Shown: positions 33,213-44,482, counted from the stretch's first letter. The stretch: DNA of 64,000 bases from Martinezella tropici (GCA_000799755.1 JUHI01000003.1:248001-312000); one strand, 5' to 3'. The notes: a model not told the origin generated them from the letters alone. Program-made: numbers and translations.

Positions 33213-33535
33213 GGCAAATCCTCAAGTAGCTTGTCGACGGCGCCAGCAAGAGAGCGCCAGTCGCGACGATGAGCCTCGAAAATCGAGCGCCCCAGCGGCG
33301 TGAGCCGGTAGTACTTACGCGGTGGCCCATTGCTCGACTCGACGATGCGGGTCGCAACGAGACCGTCATTCTGCATTCTGCGCATCAGCGGGTAGATCGT
33401 TCCCTCACCCATTCCGACCGCCGCAACCAGCGTGCTCGCAATTTCGTAGCCATAGCTCTCGCCCCGCGAGAGCACGGCAAGGACGCAGAGATCGAGCACG
33501 CCTTTTCGCAGTTGAACTTGGATCGAGTCAGTCAT
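33209..33535 (-). CDS. PadR-family transcriptional regulator
   Basis: A 108-residue winged-helix regulator: LRKGVLDLCVLAVLSRGESYGYEI at the N-terminus and GEGTIYPLMRRMQNDGLV as recognition helix and wing, then KYYRLTPLGRSIFE. I chose the ATG at 33535, with GAGG 6 bp before it; an upstream start at 33568 lacks a ribosome site. It probably represses its own operon and may respond to envelope or small-molecule signals. Confidence 0.88.
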   Translation of the reverse strand: MTDSIQVQLRKGVLDLCVLAVLSRGESYGYEIASTLVAAVGMGEGTIYPLMRRMQNDGLVATRIVESSNGPPRKYYRLTPLGRSIFEAHRRDWRSLAGAVDKLLEDLP

Positions 33536-33569
33536 GAACGCCTCAACTTTACAAGACGAATATAACAAG

Positions 33570-33590
33570 CTATCTGTTTATGCAAGATAG
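33570..33590. promoter_or_regulatory. candidate PadR operator
   Basis: CTATCT-N9-AGATAG, 6-bp arms, 35 bp above padR in the 178-bp divergent region shared with the hydrolase gene. Confidence 0.35.
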
Positions 33591-33713
33591 TGGTGCGACA
33601 TTTGAGCCGACTTCGCAATCGCAACGCGGCCATGACAGTCCGCGCGCTGACCTGCCGTGCCGCAACGATCCAAATAAGGCGTGGCGTAGATACTCTGAAC
33701 ACAGGAGAGTGTT

Positions 33714-34697
33714 ATGATGATCCACCTTGCCCTTGCCGCTGCGCTTTGTTTTGCAGCACCACTCTGCCATGCGACCGGTTTCAAGTTCATTCGAATTCCA
33801 GCCGACACTCATGGTCCGGCAATCACGGCGGCGATGTGGACACCCTGCATGGAAGCGCCCACGGCAATAAAGGTCGAACAATTTACGTTGCAGGCAACCC
33901 CGGATTGCCCGATCATGGGTGAAAAGCTTCCGCTCATCATCATTTCGCACGGCTATGGCGGCGGCTCCCTCAGTCATCGAGACACCGCCCAGGCGCTCGC
34001 GGACAACGGCTTCGTTGTCGTTGCCATCAATCACCCACATGCCAACTACGCCGACATGAGCCAAGCAAACGGCATGGGCGTACTGATCGAGCGACCCATC
34101 GATATAAAGCGCACCATTGATTTTATGCTCGGCCCATCACCCGATGCGGAGAGCATCGATCCTCAGCATGTTGGCTTCTATGGATTCTCCCAGGGTGGCT
34201 ATACCGGTCTCGTTGTTGCAGGCGCCAATCCGAACTTCAGCAAACTGCCGCCGCGCTGCGCGGACCCAAAAGTGACCGAGTGCACGCCGGCCGACCAAAG
34301 ACGGCCTTTCCAGCGAGAACAACCGCCTCAGTCGTGGACACATGATCCCCGCGTCAAGGCGATGGTTATCGCCGACCCCTTGAGTACAGTCTTTCTGACG
34401 GCCGATAGCGTGAGGGATGTAAAAATTCCACTGCAGCTCTGGGGATCGCAGCTCGGAGGCGGTCAGGACGCCGAGCCGGAAAACGTCGCAAAGCTTGCGG
34501 TGCTGCTACCGAACAAACCCGATTTCGTGGTGGTCCCCAATGCTAGGCACTTGTCTTTCGGAGCGCCTTGTCCAAATACTGCGTCATCTTCGGATGCCTA
34601 CTGCGCAGACGCGCCCGGCTTCGATCGCGTCGCATTCCACAAGCAGTTCAACGCCGCAATCGTCGCATTTTTCCGCAAGCATCTGATGCAGCCATAG
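33714..34697 (+). CDS. exported alpha/beta hydrolase (dienelactone hydrolase/PAF-AH-like)
   Basis: A 327-residue protein with a signal peptide (MMIHLALAAALCFAAPLCHA). LPLIIISHGYGGGSLSH (about 72-88) is the oxyanion-hole strand, FYGFSQGGYTG gives the nucleophile Ser159, and NARHLSFGAP near the C-terminus supplies the probable catalytic His. Three Cys pairs suggest disulfides in the periplasm. An esterase or lipase role is likely; the substrate is unknown. Confidence 0.8.
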   Translation: MMIHLALAAALCFAAPLCHATGFKFIRIPADTHGPAITAAMWTPCMEAPTAIKVEQFTLQATPDCPIMGEKLPLIIISHGYGGGSLSHRDTAQALADNGFVVVAINHPHANYADMSQANGMGVLIERPIDIKRTIDFMLGPSPDAESIDPQHVGFYGFSQGGYTGLVVAGANPNFSKLPPRCADPKVTECTPADQRRPFQREQPPQSWTHDPRVKAMVIADPLSTVFLTADSVRDVKIPLQLWGSQLGGGQDAEPENVAKLAVLLPNKPDFVVVPNARHLSFGAPCPNTASSSDAYCADAPGFDRVAFHKQFNAAIVAFFRKHLMQP

Positions 34698-34775
34698 CAG
34701 CGAACGCGCTGGCGTGAAACTATATGCAGCCATGCGACGGTTGAAACCGACCCGCGAATCCGATCAGATCGCGGC

Positions 34776-35195
34776 ATGGCGAAAACGATACGCATAGCGG
34801 CGGCTCTGTTGCTGCGCTCGGATGGGAAAACATTGCTGGTGCGCAAGCGTGGCACTGCTGCCTTCATGCAACCCGGCGGCAAGGTGGAGCCAGGGGAAAC
34901 AGCGGAAGAGGCTCTCCTCAGGGAGCTGTTCGAAGAGCTCGGCCTTGTAGCAGAGACAGGGGATCTGACTTTCCTCGGCCACTTTCAGGCACCTGCAGCG
35001 AACGAGCCGGACCATCTGGTCGTTGCGGATATATTCCGGCTGCATGTGGGCGATGCCGAGATTAAGGCAACGGCTGAGATCGAGGAGGTCCGCTGGGTAT
35101 CGCCACAAGATCCGCAGGATATCATCATGGCTCCACTCACCGAGCATCACGTTCTACCGTTCCACCGGCAACGGGGCGCATCCGTGGACGATTGA
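34776..35195 (+). CDS. NUDIX hydrolase
   Basis: A 139-residue protein with the Nudix box GGKVEPGETAEEALLRELFEELGLV (quoted as GGKVEPGET then RELFEELGL), matching GX5EX7REUXEEXGU. It hydrolyses a nucleoside-diphosphate-linked compound; the exact substrate cannot be told. It lies 78 bp after the hydrolase gene on the same strand and may be read through from it. Confidence 0.88.
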   Translation: MAKTIRIAAALLLRSDGKTLLVRKRGTAAFMQPGGKVEPGETAEEALLRELFEELGLVAETGDLTFLGHFQAPAANEPDHLVVADIFRLHVGDAEIKATAEIEEVRWVSPQDPQDIIMAPLTEHHVLPFHRQRGASVDD

Positions 35196-35559
35196 ATTCC
35201 AGCTTCCGCCGCTTCCGACATCATAGGGAGGCGAGCGTGAGCGCCAAAATCCGGCGCCGGCGCCAGCAAGCATACCGTGCGCGAGCAGCGATTGACCGGC
35301 AATCGACATCGAAGCGGCGCGTAATTCTGTCACGGTCTTGGCGAATGAATATTCGATCGCGCTTGCCGGCCGCGCAGCAAACCCGAGCGCAATCCGAATA
35401 TTGTGGTAAAATGAGAAAATAACAGTTTTAAACTTCCCTCCCCCCATGTTTACTATGAAAATAAACCAAGGACATAGAATACCTAAAGTCGCGCCAATTT
35501 TTATTGAAAGCAAAAGCAACATTGGATACATAAGTAAAAAACACTACGTGAGGCCGAAA
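35196..35559. other. intergenic region upstream of the Ros/MucR gene
   Basis: A 364-bp noncoding stretch. Its second half (35400-35550) is AT-rich, as expected for a promoter. I see no gene and no clear inverted repeat. Confidence 0.45.
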
Positions 35560-36033
35560 ATGAAAAGAGAAAATACTGCCAGCCACGAAAGGTTTATTGA
35601 GCTCGCGAGCAAGATCGTTTCTGCCTACGTACTTCGCAATGCGACCGCGCCGGAAGATTTGCCGAGGCTCATCATGGAAACTTATTCGGCACTTGCAGGC
35701 TCTCAACAGCCGGCGACATCGTCGTCGTCGACAGAGAAACTGTTGAAGCCGGCCGTGCCGATCAAGAAATCCATAACCGATGACTATCTGATCTGCCTCG
35801 AAGATGGCGGAAAATATAAGTCGCTGAAGCGGCACCTGAATAGCAAATATGGGCTGACGCCTGAAGAATACCGAAGGAAGTGGGGCCTGCCTGCAGACTA
35901 TCCGATGGTCTCCGCCTCTTATGCCGCCACACGGTCGACGCTGGCAAAGAAGGCTCTCCTAGGCCATGCAAAGGGTGTACCGGACATTCCTCCGGCCATC
36001 GAGCCGACGCGACGCCAACGGAAGGTTGGCTGA
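35560..36033 (+). CDS. Ros/MucR-family regulator with degenerate zinc site
   Basis: A 157-residue protein of the Ros/MucR family. The core LKPAVPIKKSITDDYLICLE and LKRHLNSKYGLTPEEYRRKWGLPADYPMV is typical. The zinc ligands of Ros (Cys79, Cys82, His92, His97) correspond here to Cys79, Asp82, His92 and Tyr97, so two ligands are lost. Some rhizobial Ros homologues lack zinc or use Asp, so this may be a zinc-free fold. I use the ATG at 35560 with GAGG upstream rather than an earlier one with a non-homologous leader. MucR-type proteins are global regulators of exopolysaccharide and motility genes. Confidence 0.87.
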   Translation: MKRENTASHERFIELASKIVSAYVLRNATAPEDLPRLIMETYSALAGSQQPATSSSSTEKLLKPAVPIKKSITDDYLICLEDGGKYKSLKRHLNSKYGLTPEEYRRKWGLPADYPMVSASYAATRSTLAKKALLGHAKGVPDIPPAIEPTRRQRKVG

Positions 36034-36228
36034 TTCCAACCGCGTCGTCACTGACGATCATCATTCGGTTCATCTCTTGAGACTGTGCTGCCTTTGCATG
36101 ATCAAAATCAGCACAGGCTCGGAGTGTCGGTTCGAGCCGCTCGTTTCGCAGGCGAGAGCCGGCTCGGAGTTGGGGCCACTGGCGTCACAACGCGAGCCGC
36201 CTGGCCTCCACGCCTGCCGACGGCGCGG
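36034..36228. other. short intergenic region, no feature recognised
   Basis: Lies between the convergent mucR-like and MFS genes. No strong terminator hairpin was identified. Confidence 0.4.
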
Positions 36229-37503
36229 CTATGAGGCCGTTTCGACCGTCCTGGCATTGACGACGATCGCACGACCCGCAAACCAGCCATTGATCGCGGC
36301 GCCGAGACCAAGCAAGACGAACAACACGGCGCTCCAGGCAAAGCTGCCCGTCCAGCCATGGATCATGCCGACGACAAGCGGACCGATCGCAGCAAGCAAA
36401 TACCCCACGAATTGCGCCATGCCGGAGAGGTGCGCGGCCACATGCGCATCGGGCGAACGCAACACGATGACGGTCAGCGCCACCGCGATCAATCCACCCT
36501 GCCCGATACCCTGCAGTACGGCCCAGAACCAGATCGTCCATAGCGGCGCGAAAAGCAGGCCCAACAGCGCAACTACAGCGATCACGCAGAGAATGACGTT
36601 GATCGCGCGCTGGTCCTTGCCCTTGACGGCAATATGAGGAGCCACCAGGCACGCAGCCGCCTGCACCATGACCGAGACCGACACGATGACGCCGGCCGTC
36701 ACCCCGTCGAGGCCGCGCTCGCGCAGGATGGGCACCAGCCAGCCGAAGACGCAATAGGCAAGCGCAGATTGGAGCCCCATGAAAAACGTGACCTGCCAGG
36801 CAACACGATCGCTCCAAAGACCGGTAACGCGAAAGCCGGTACGCCGCGCCTGACTGGGTGTTCCGATGACCTGCGGCAGCCAGAGAAGTCCGACGGCCAG
36901 CGCAGGCAGGGCCCAGACGGCGAGCGCGCCGCCGAGCGAGTCACCAAGCGCACGCTCGGCAGGAAGCGTGAATCCCGCCGCGCTCGCGGCGCCCGCACAC
37001 AGCGCCATCGTATAGCAACCCGTCATCAGCGCTGCCTTATCGGGAAAATCGCGCTTGACCACCCCCGGCAGCAACACATTGCCGATTGCAATGCAGGCGC
37101 CGGCCAGTGCAGTGCCCAGGAAGAGCAGCGAAACCGACGAAAGGCCCCGCAACGCCGTCCCCAGCGCAAGAAGGAAAATCACGCCAAGCAGGACACGCTC
37201 GGTTCCCATGCGTTGCGCGAGCCGCGGCGCGAGCGGCGAAAACAGCCCCATGCAAACAACAGGCAGTGTCGTGAGGATGCTGGTGCCGAAGGCGGAAAGA
37301 CCGAGTCCGGTCCGAATTTCCGGCAGAAGCGCCGATGCGCTCGAAAAGACGGGCCTCAAATTGAAGGCGATGAGTACAAGGCTCGCTCCCAGGAGAAACC
37401 TGCCAATCGGCGATTTGCCGCCATTTGGCAGCGGCGCCGGAATTTCATCGGCCTCCGCATCGATCAATTCAACGGACATAGGATTTTGCGAAGACATGGT
37501 CAT
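36229..37503 (-). CDS. MFS transporter, CynX/NimT family
   Basis: A 424-residue MFS protein with about 12 membrane segments after a 30-residue N-terminal tail. LVLIAFNLRPVFSSASALLPEI (about 42-63) is the opening typical of the CynX/NimT family (cyanate, nitroimidazole and related anion transporters). The gene overlaps the end of a GntR gene by ATGA, so both are one transcript. The substrate is unknown. Confidence 0.85.
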   Translation of the reverse strand: MTMSSQNPMSVELIDAEADEIPAPLPNGGKSPIGRFLLGASLVLIAFNLRPVFSSASALLPEIRTGLGLSAFGTSILTTLPVVCMGLFSPLAPRLAQRMGTERVLLGVIFLLALGTALRGLSSVSLLFLGTALAGACIAIGNVLLPGVVKRDFPDKAALMTGCYTMALCAGAASAAGFTLPAERALGDSLGGALAVWALPALAVGLLWLPQVIGTPSQARRTGFRVTGLWSDRVAWQVTFFMGLQSALAYCVFGWLVPILRERGLDGVTAGVIVSVSVMVQAAACLVAPHIAVKGKDQRAINVILCVIAVVALLGLLFAPLWTIWFWAVLQGIGQGGLIAVALTVIVLRSPDAHVAAHLSGMAQFVGYLLAAIGPLVVGMIHGWTGSFAWSAVLFVLLGLGAAINGWFAGRAIVVNARTVETAS

Positions 37504-38174
37504 GACATAAGCAACCGATCAAGAGCAGCAACAACGGGGGCCATGAAGCGGCGGACGGCCGCATCGGCCGCTTCGGGATCGCCAGCTTCGATGGCATCGA
37601 CAATCGCGATATGCGCCTGCATATCCGGTTCGGGGATGTCTCTGTCGAGAGTCGCCTCGATGGTCTCGGCAATCGAAAGAGAGAAGAACTCGTAGATTTC
37701 GATCATGGCCCTGTTTTGCGAAGCCGCAACGACGGCCCTATGGAAGGCGAGGTCACGCTCGATAAAGGCAGCCTTGTCGCCCGCATAATTGCCGCGGGCA
37801 ACGAGCAGGGCACGCAATTGCGTGACGACGGCCGGGGAATGGCGCAGCGCCGCGAGCCGGGCAGCCTCCACCTCCAGGGCAAGCCGAGCCTCGAACTGGT
37901 CCCTCAATCCCGCGCGGCGCGCCATGTCCAGGGGTCGGCTGACATCCGTGTTCGAGCGGACATAGGTGCCAGACCCCTGGCGCGTTTCGAGATAGCCCTG
38001 GGATACCAGCACTCTTACCGCCTCGCGGATCGTGCCGCGACTGACTGAAAGCATGGACGAAAGCGAGGCTTCGTTAGGCAATTTTTCGCCGACGAGCCAA
38101 CGTCGGCCGGTGATTTCGCTGCGAATTGCCTCCACGGCCGTGTCCGCAAGCGTGGTCTTAGTCAGAGCGCGCAT
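37500..38174 (-). CDS. GntR-family regulator, FadR/FCD subfamily
   Basis: A 224-residue regulator: the N-terminal winged helix (about 10-75; LPNEASLSSMLSVSRGTIREAVRVLVSQGYLETRQGSGTYV quoted in part as SRGTIREAVRVL) and a helical FCD effector domain. FLERDLAFHRAVV-like residues (here FIERDLAFHRAVVAAS) carry the metal-binding Asp and His. It is the first gene of a unit with a CynX-type transporter and probably regulates it; the palindrome at 38189-38205 is a likely site. Confidence 0.88.
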   Translation of the reverse strand: MRALTKTTLADTAVEAIRSEITGRRWLVGEKLPNEASLSSMLSVSRGTIREAVRVLVSQGYLETRQGSGTYVRSNTDVSRPLDMARRAGLRDQFEARLALEVEAARLAALRHSPAVVTQLRALLVARGNYAGDKAAFIERDLAFHRAVVAASQNRAMIEIYEFFSLSIAETIEATLDRDIPEPDMQAHIAIVDAIEAGDPEAADAAVRRFMAPVVAALDRLLMS

Positions 38175-38188
38175 GATTGGATTTCATC

Positions 38189-38205
38189 AAGTCATCAGAT
38201 GACTT
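38189..38205. promoter_or_regulatory. candidate GntR operator
   Basis: Perfect palindrome AAGTCATC-A-GATGACTT (8-bp arms) 15 bp above the gntR start; the GT...AC ends fit the FadR-subfamily pattern. Probably autoregulatory. Confidence 0.6.
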
Positions 38206-38412
38206 TATCACTTAGCCAAGCGACGATCCTCAGTCAATCCTATTTTCGGAAAGACGAACGATCGATCAGAGCCATTCCGGGAAAAATGCGCAAAACCCTC
38301 TCAAGCTGCATGGAGCAAGAAGATCAAGCTTTGCCATGAGTTGAAGCCACTGAAAGGCTCTAACGGTGCCGCTTCGGCTTTCGAAAAAGAAGAGCTATCT
38401 TGCGCCATGCCC

Positions 38413-39654
38413 CTATTTGATGGCGCCCGAGCGGGCCATCGCAGCCAGACCGATCGCCGCAGCCAACGAGAATGCCGCAGGCAGATAAAAGACGTTCGGA
38501 AGCCCGAGATAGGCGACACCAACGCCTCCGACACCGCCGCCAAGTGCGCTTGCCAGCGCCGAAGAACTCATGAAGATCGCCGAGGCCGTTGCAACCGCAT
38601 TCGGGAGAAGCCTTTGGGCAACGATTAGACCGAGAACCATATAGAGCCCCCAGACTCCGCCCATCAGGATCTGCCCGGCAAACATGCCGACCGCCGTCGG
38701 CCAGGCCGCAAAGCAGAGATTGGCCATCACGCCGCAGATCGCGGCGAGGCACATCATCCAGAGTATCCCGATCCGTCGCGCCAAAAGGACACTGAACGGC
38801 ATGAGGATGAGTTCGATGAGTGGCTGCGTTCCGATCACCGAGCCCTGGATGGAGGGATCGAGTTTGAGCTGATCCTGCATATAAAGTAGCAGGAAGCCAT
38901 ATTTGATCGGCTCGCCGGCATAGACGAGGACATAGAGGCCGGTGAAGGCCAGCAACGGTAGTATTTCGCTCCAGCTCACGCCGCCGGCCGTATCGGTCTT
39001 CTTCTCCGCTCGCCGCCCGAGGCCCGACAAAGCGTGCTGGGTTCCAAGCGGAATGATCTGCGCAAGGAAACAGATCGCCGTTCCCCAGAGCATGGCACGA
39101 AGCCCGATTTCAACGGCAAACCACGCGCCCAGAAACGGCCCGATGACCCAGCCAGCCGTCAAAGCCATTCGGATGATGGCCACAACGCTCTCGTTTGCGC
39201 CGGTACCCTTCGTTTTGAGATCGTCATGAATGGCAGTGAAAAGCTGCGAAGTGGCAGATCCGGAGAAGCCCAGAATGACGGCGCCGATCACGAACGGCAT
39301 CCAGACCTTGGTCGAAAGAGCAATCCCCGCCCAGCCGAGAGCACCGGCAATGGCGCAAAGCCGGAAAAGGCTGAGACGCCGGCCGGTTTTATCGGAATAG
39401 CTTCCGACAAGATAACCGGCAACCGGCGCTGTAAGGCCTGTCAGATAATAGAGGCCAGCCACCGGCAAGGATGCCCCGAGCTCCTTCACGAGGAAAAGAA
39501 CGATCTGCGGCAAGGAAGCCGAGGTCGCCAGCCCCGAGAGAAAGAGCGCGAGCGTCGCGCCGCGATAAAGCGGCGAAGCCCAAACCTGCTGGATTGCCGT
39601 AGCCCTGCTGGAGGTCGTCAAGGATTGCGCGTCCATAACCTCATCATCCGTCAT
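38413..39654 (-). CDS. MFS transporter, sugar-efflux (SetA)-like
   Basis: A 413-residue MFS protein with about 12 membrane segments. LSGLATSASLPQIVLFLVKELGASLPVAGLYYL and VGSYSDKTGRRLSLF (cytoplasmic loop 2-3 signature) resemble the SetA/SetB sugar efflux family. It precedes nothing on its strand and lies 222 bp below a GntR gene of the same strand. Substrate unknown. The start could be the ATG at 39654 or 39636; GAGG sits before the latter. Confidence 0.8.
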   Translation of the reverse strand: MTDDEVMDAQSLTTSSRATAIQQVWASPLYRGATLALFLSGLATSASLPQIVLFLVKELGASLPVAGLYYLTGLTAPVAGYLVGSYSDKTGRRLSLFRLCAIAGALGWAGIALSTKVWMPFVIGAVILGFSGSATSQLFTAIHDDLKTKGTGANESVVAIIRMALTAGWVIGPFLGAWFAVEIGLRAMLWGTAICFLAQIIPLGTQHALSGLGRRAEKKTDTAGGVSWSEILPLLAFTGLYVLVYAGEPIKYGFLLLYMQDQLKLDPSIQGSVIGTQPLIELILMPFSVLLARRIGILWMMCLAAICGVMANLCFAAWPTAVGMFAGQILMGGVWGLYMVLGLIVAQRLLPNAVATASAIFMSSSALASALGGGVGGVGVAYLGLPNVFYLPAAFSLAAAIGLAAMARSGAIK

Positions 39655-39876
39655 AACCGGTTGCCGACATGCCTTTCCCGGTTGAGCGGCACAGGATCGT
39701 CCTGATCGGTTGCAGCCAAACCAGGGTTTGCTGCCCGATGGAAACCACGCCTTCGTCCGGGGTGCTACCTATCCTTCTGTCAAAGCCGCTCAAGACGCAA
39801 ATGGTTGTATCGAGCTTTGACCCGTCTGGCACAGATTGTCCACATCATTCATCGTACCAATCAACCCGGTCTGATC
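39655..39876. other. intergenic region between MFS and GntR genes
   Basis: A 222-bp gap with no recognised gene and no clear hairpin; it probably holds the promoter of the MFS gene. Confidence 0.4.
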
Positions 39877-40569
39877 TCAGCCGGGCATGGCTCTCGAATA
39901 GGCCGCGAGAATGAAGCGCTCGGCCTGAAAGAGATATTTCTCCAGCGCGTCGGCGGCACCGGCCGGAGAACCGTCCTCCAGATGCGAAAGAATGGTCGCA
40001 TTCTGGCCGACATAGGGAGCATGAAGATATTCCGGATCGCGGATCAGGCCGAAGACAAGGCGCAGCTCCAGGGAAATCTGCCCATAGAAGGCGGAGAGCC
40101 GGGGACTATCGGCCAGTTCCACGATGGCCGCATGAAAGGCGATATCGGCGCTGCCGACCTCCAGCCACTCGCCGCGATCGCGGTGCTGGACGGCGGCATT
40201 GATGGCCGCTCGCATCTTGTCGACGCTCGGATGACGGTGATGCGCATTGGCAAGCGCCGAACATTCGATCAGGCGGCGAATATGGAAGATATCCATGATC
40301 GTCGAGATGCTCGGCGTGGAAACGAAGACGCCGCGATTGGCCTCGTGGCGCAGCACGCCCTCTTTCGTCAGCAGCCGGAAAACCTCGCGCAGCGTATTGC
40401 GCGAAACCTGCAACTCCTCGCAAAGAGCCGCTTCCGAGAGATGGCTGCCCGGCGACAGCGTGCCGTTGATCACACGCTCGCGAATGCGGGCTGCGGTCAG
40501 TTCCGCAACCGTCTGTCCGGTCTCCGCCACGGCCGTCGGCTCGATGCTCGCAAGATTCGTCTGCTTCAT
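39877..40569 (-). CDS. GntR-family regulator, FCD subfamily
   Basis: A 230-residue regulator with a winged helix (GSHLSEAALCEELQVSRNTLREVFRLL, about 41-67, quoted as SRNTLREVFRLL) and an FCD effector domain with DIAFHAAIVELADSP. The ATG at 40569 has GGAG at good spacing and is preferred to one 21 bp earlier. It diverges from the peptide-type ABC importer operon and most likely controls it through the palindrome at 40742-40754. Confidence 0.88.
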   Translation of the reverse strand: MKQTNLASIEPTAVAETGQTVAELTAARIRERVINGTLSPGSHLSEAALCEELQVSRNTLREVFRLLTKEGVLRHEANRGVFVSTPSISTIMDIFHIRRLIECSALANAHHRHPSVDKMRAAINAAVQHRDRGEWLEVGSADIAFHAAIVELADSPRLSAFYGQISLELRLVFGLIRDPEYLHAPYVGQNATILSHLEDGSPAGAADALEKYLFQAERFILAAYSRAMPG

Positions 40570-40590
40570 TTGTTCTCCGGACGCCGGCAA

Positions 40591-41012
40591 AATCGCCTGC
40601 CGAAATCAGCTTATGCCCGGAATTGCCTGGAATTCAGGTCGGCAATCCCATGGCTGGCTGCAGGCTTTGGATATCTCAACGGAGCAATCCGTTGGACGAT
40701 CTTGCGCGAACGCCTCCCCTTTTTTGATTGGCAACATGAAAATTGTTCAACAATATAGACCAGATTGTTGTTTGATGCTATCTCATGCTCCAACAAATAT
40801 AAATGGGAACGAGATACAGATGTTCGCGAGACGCTTGTTTTGGAGAAAAACGTCGCCCGACCGCGTCAGGATTGAGTGGCTGCGGGCGTGAGCATGCTAA
40901 CATCCGATCTCAACGGCGACCTTGCGAGGGCCTTTGCAGTGTCTCATGCAAAGAGCGATCGGCGCGCGCTCCCGGATGCAACGAACGACTTACCCAATAC
41001 CGAGGTAAACGC
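40591..41012. promoter_or_regulatory. divergent promoter region of GntR and peptide ABC operon
   Basis: About 420 bp without a gene; the open frame running into the ATPase gene from 40803 has no homology in its first 70 codons. The part near 40730-40810 is AT-rich and carries the palindromes at 40742-40770. The promoter of the ABC operon is expected here. Confidence 0.55.
40742..40770. promoter_or_regulatory. candidate GntR operator (double palindrome)
   Basis: ATTGTT-C-AACAAT (perfect, 40742-40754), followed by ATTGTTG at 40764-40770, which also pairs with CAACAAT at 40748-40754 across 9 bp. The ATTGT...ACAAT form is common among FCD-type GntR sites. Confidence 0.55.
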
Positions 41013-42839
<1,827 letters not shown>

Positions 42840-42883
42840 ACGACCGTCAACCATCGCATCGATCTGAAGAGGAAACAGGTTCA

Positions 42884-44419
42884 ATGAAAACAATGAAATG
42901 GGGATTGAAGACCGCTCTGACCGCACTCGTCATGTCGAGCGTCGCCATCAGTGCCGCTCCGGCATTCGCGGCAGGAAAGCTGACCGTGTCGTCGTCGCAG
43001 GACCCAGGCAGTTGGGACCCGATCGACACGTTCCTCGTGGCATGGGCTGCCGTCTCGACCAATATCTTCGACGGCCTCACCTATCGCGGCCCCGATCTCA
43101 AGCTGGTACCGGGTCTTGCCGAATCCTGGGAAGAGTTGGATCAAGGCAAGCGCATCCGTTTCAAGCTTCGCCACAACGTCAAATTCCATGACGGCGAGCC
43201 CTTCAACGCCGAGGCGGTGAAGTTCACCTTCGATCGCCTGCTCGGCGAACAAGGCGCCAAGGGACCACAGCGTTCGAACTACACCGCGATCGAAAGCGTT
43301 GATATCATCGACGACTACACGGTCGACATGAAGCTGAAGACGCCCGATCCGGTGCTTCTGACGAAGCTTGCCGGCTATGGTGCCATGATCGTTCCGCCGA
43401 AATACATCAAGGAAAAGGGCGAGGATTACTTCAACCTCAACCCGGTCGGCACCGGCGCGTTCAAGTTCGTATCCTATACGCCGAAGGTGAACATCAAGCT
43501 GGAAGCCAATCCGGATTACTGGGGCGGCGCTCCGAAGATTTCCGAGCTGGAATATCGCTTCATCAGCGAGCCGGCGACCGCAGTTGCCGAGCTTCAGGCC
43601 GGCCGCGTCGATATCGTCATTCCGCCGACCATTCCGATCGGCATGCTCCCGGTCATCCAGGGCGACTCCAAGCTCGAAATCGCGAGCGTTCCCGGCCCGA
43701 CCGTCGACTCGCTGCGCTTCAACACCCGCGATGGCATCACGGCCGATCCGCGCGTTCGCAAGGCGATCATCATGGCCGTCGACCGCGACACGATCGTCAA
43801 GTCGATCCTGGCCGGCCAGGGAACCGAGATCGTCAGCTTCCAGAATTCGCTGTCCTTCGGTTACGATCCCGACCTGAAACCCATTCCCTTTGATCCGGCA
43901 GGCGCCAAGAAGCTGCTTGCTGAAGCCGGCGTAAAGCCCGGCGCCGCCGTTCAGATCGATATTCGCGGCAACGACGCGACGATGAACGAAGTGGCACAGG
44001 TCGTCGCGAGCTACCTGCAGATGGTCGGTCTCACCGCCACCATCAAGCCATACGAAACCAACGTTCTGCTGAACGACATCATCCCCCAGGGCAAGACCGG
44101 CGCGATGTTCCAGCAGAAGTGGGGCGGCTGGACCTTCGATTACGACAACACCGCCTATTCGATGTACCACTCCGGCGAAAAGTGGAACCCGTACGAGAAG
44201 GACGCGACGCTGGACAAGCTACTGGAATCGCAGCGGCCGCTCACAGATCGCGCCGAACGCGAGAAGGTACTCAAGGAGATCGGCAAGTATGTCGCCGACA
44301 AGGCGCTCGAACTGCCGCTCTACAACAGCAATGCGATCTACGGCGTCAGCAAGCGGGTCAAGGGCTTCGTGCCCGCTCCCGATACCCGCATCAAGCTGAA
44401 CGAAGTCACCGTCGACTAA
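42884..44419 (+). CDS. periplasmic peptide-type binding protein (SBP family 5)
   Basis: A 511-residue DppA/OppA-like protein. Signal peptide to about residue 31 (ISAAPAFAAGK), then LTVSSSQDPGSWDPIDTFL and LVPGLAESWEELDQGKRIRFKLRHNVKFHDGEPFNAEAVKFTFDRLL (family signature, quoted in part as LRHNVKFHDGEPF). It delivers a peptide or other ligand to the importer. GAGGAAAC precedes the ATG. Confidence 0.92.
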   Translation: MKTMKWGLKTALTALVMSSVAISAAPAFAAGKLTVSSSQDPGSWDPIDTFLVAWAAVSTNIFDGLTYRGPDLKLVPGLAESWEELDQGKRIRFKLRHNVKFHDGEPFNAEAVKFTFDRLLGEQGAKGPQRSNYTAIESVDIIDDYTVDMKLKTPDPVLLTKLAGYGAMIVPPKYIKEKGEDYFNLNPVGTGAFKFVSYTPKVNIKLEANPDYWGGAPKISELEYRFISEPATAVAELQAGRVDIVIPPTIPIGMLPVIQGDSKLEIASVPGPTVDSLRFNTRDGITADPRVRKAIIMAVDRDTIVKSILAGQGTEIVSFQNSLSFGYDPDLKPIPFDPAGAKKLLAEAGVKPGAAVQIDIRGNDATMNEVAQVVASYLQMVGLTATIKPYETNVLLNDIIPQGKTGAMFQQKWGGWTFDYDNTAYSMYHSGEKWNPYEKDATLDKLLESQRPLTDRAEREKVLKEIGKYVADKALELPLYNSNAIYGVSKRVKGFVPAPDTRIKLNEVTVD

Positions 44420-44430
44420 TCATCCAGCAA

Positions 44431-44457
44431 GACGCCGCCGGCTCGGTCGGCGGCGTC
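44431..44457 (+). terminator. intercistronic hairpin after binding-protein gene
   Basis: Perfect 10-bp repeat GACGCCGCCG / CGGCGGCGTC with a 7-nt loop, 11 bp past the binding-protein stop and before the permease gene. Likely an attenuator or 3'-end protector that keeps binding-protein mRNA abundant. Confidence 0.65.
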
Positions 44458-44482
44458 GTCTGAAAGCTATCGGGGTAAGAAC

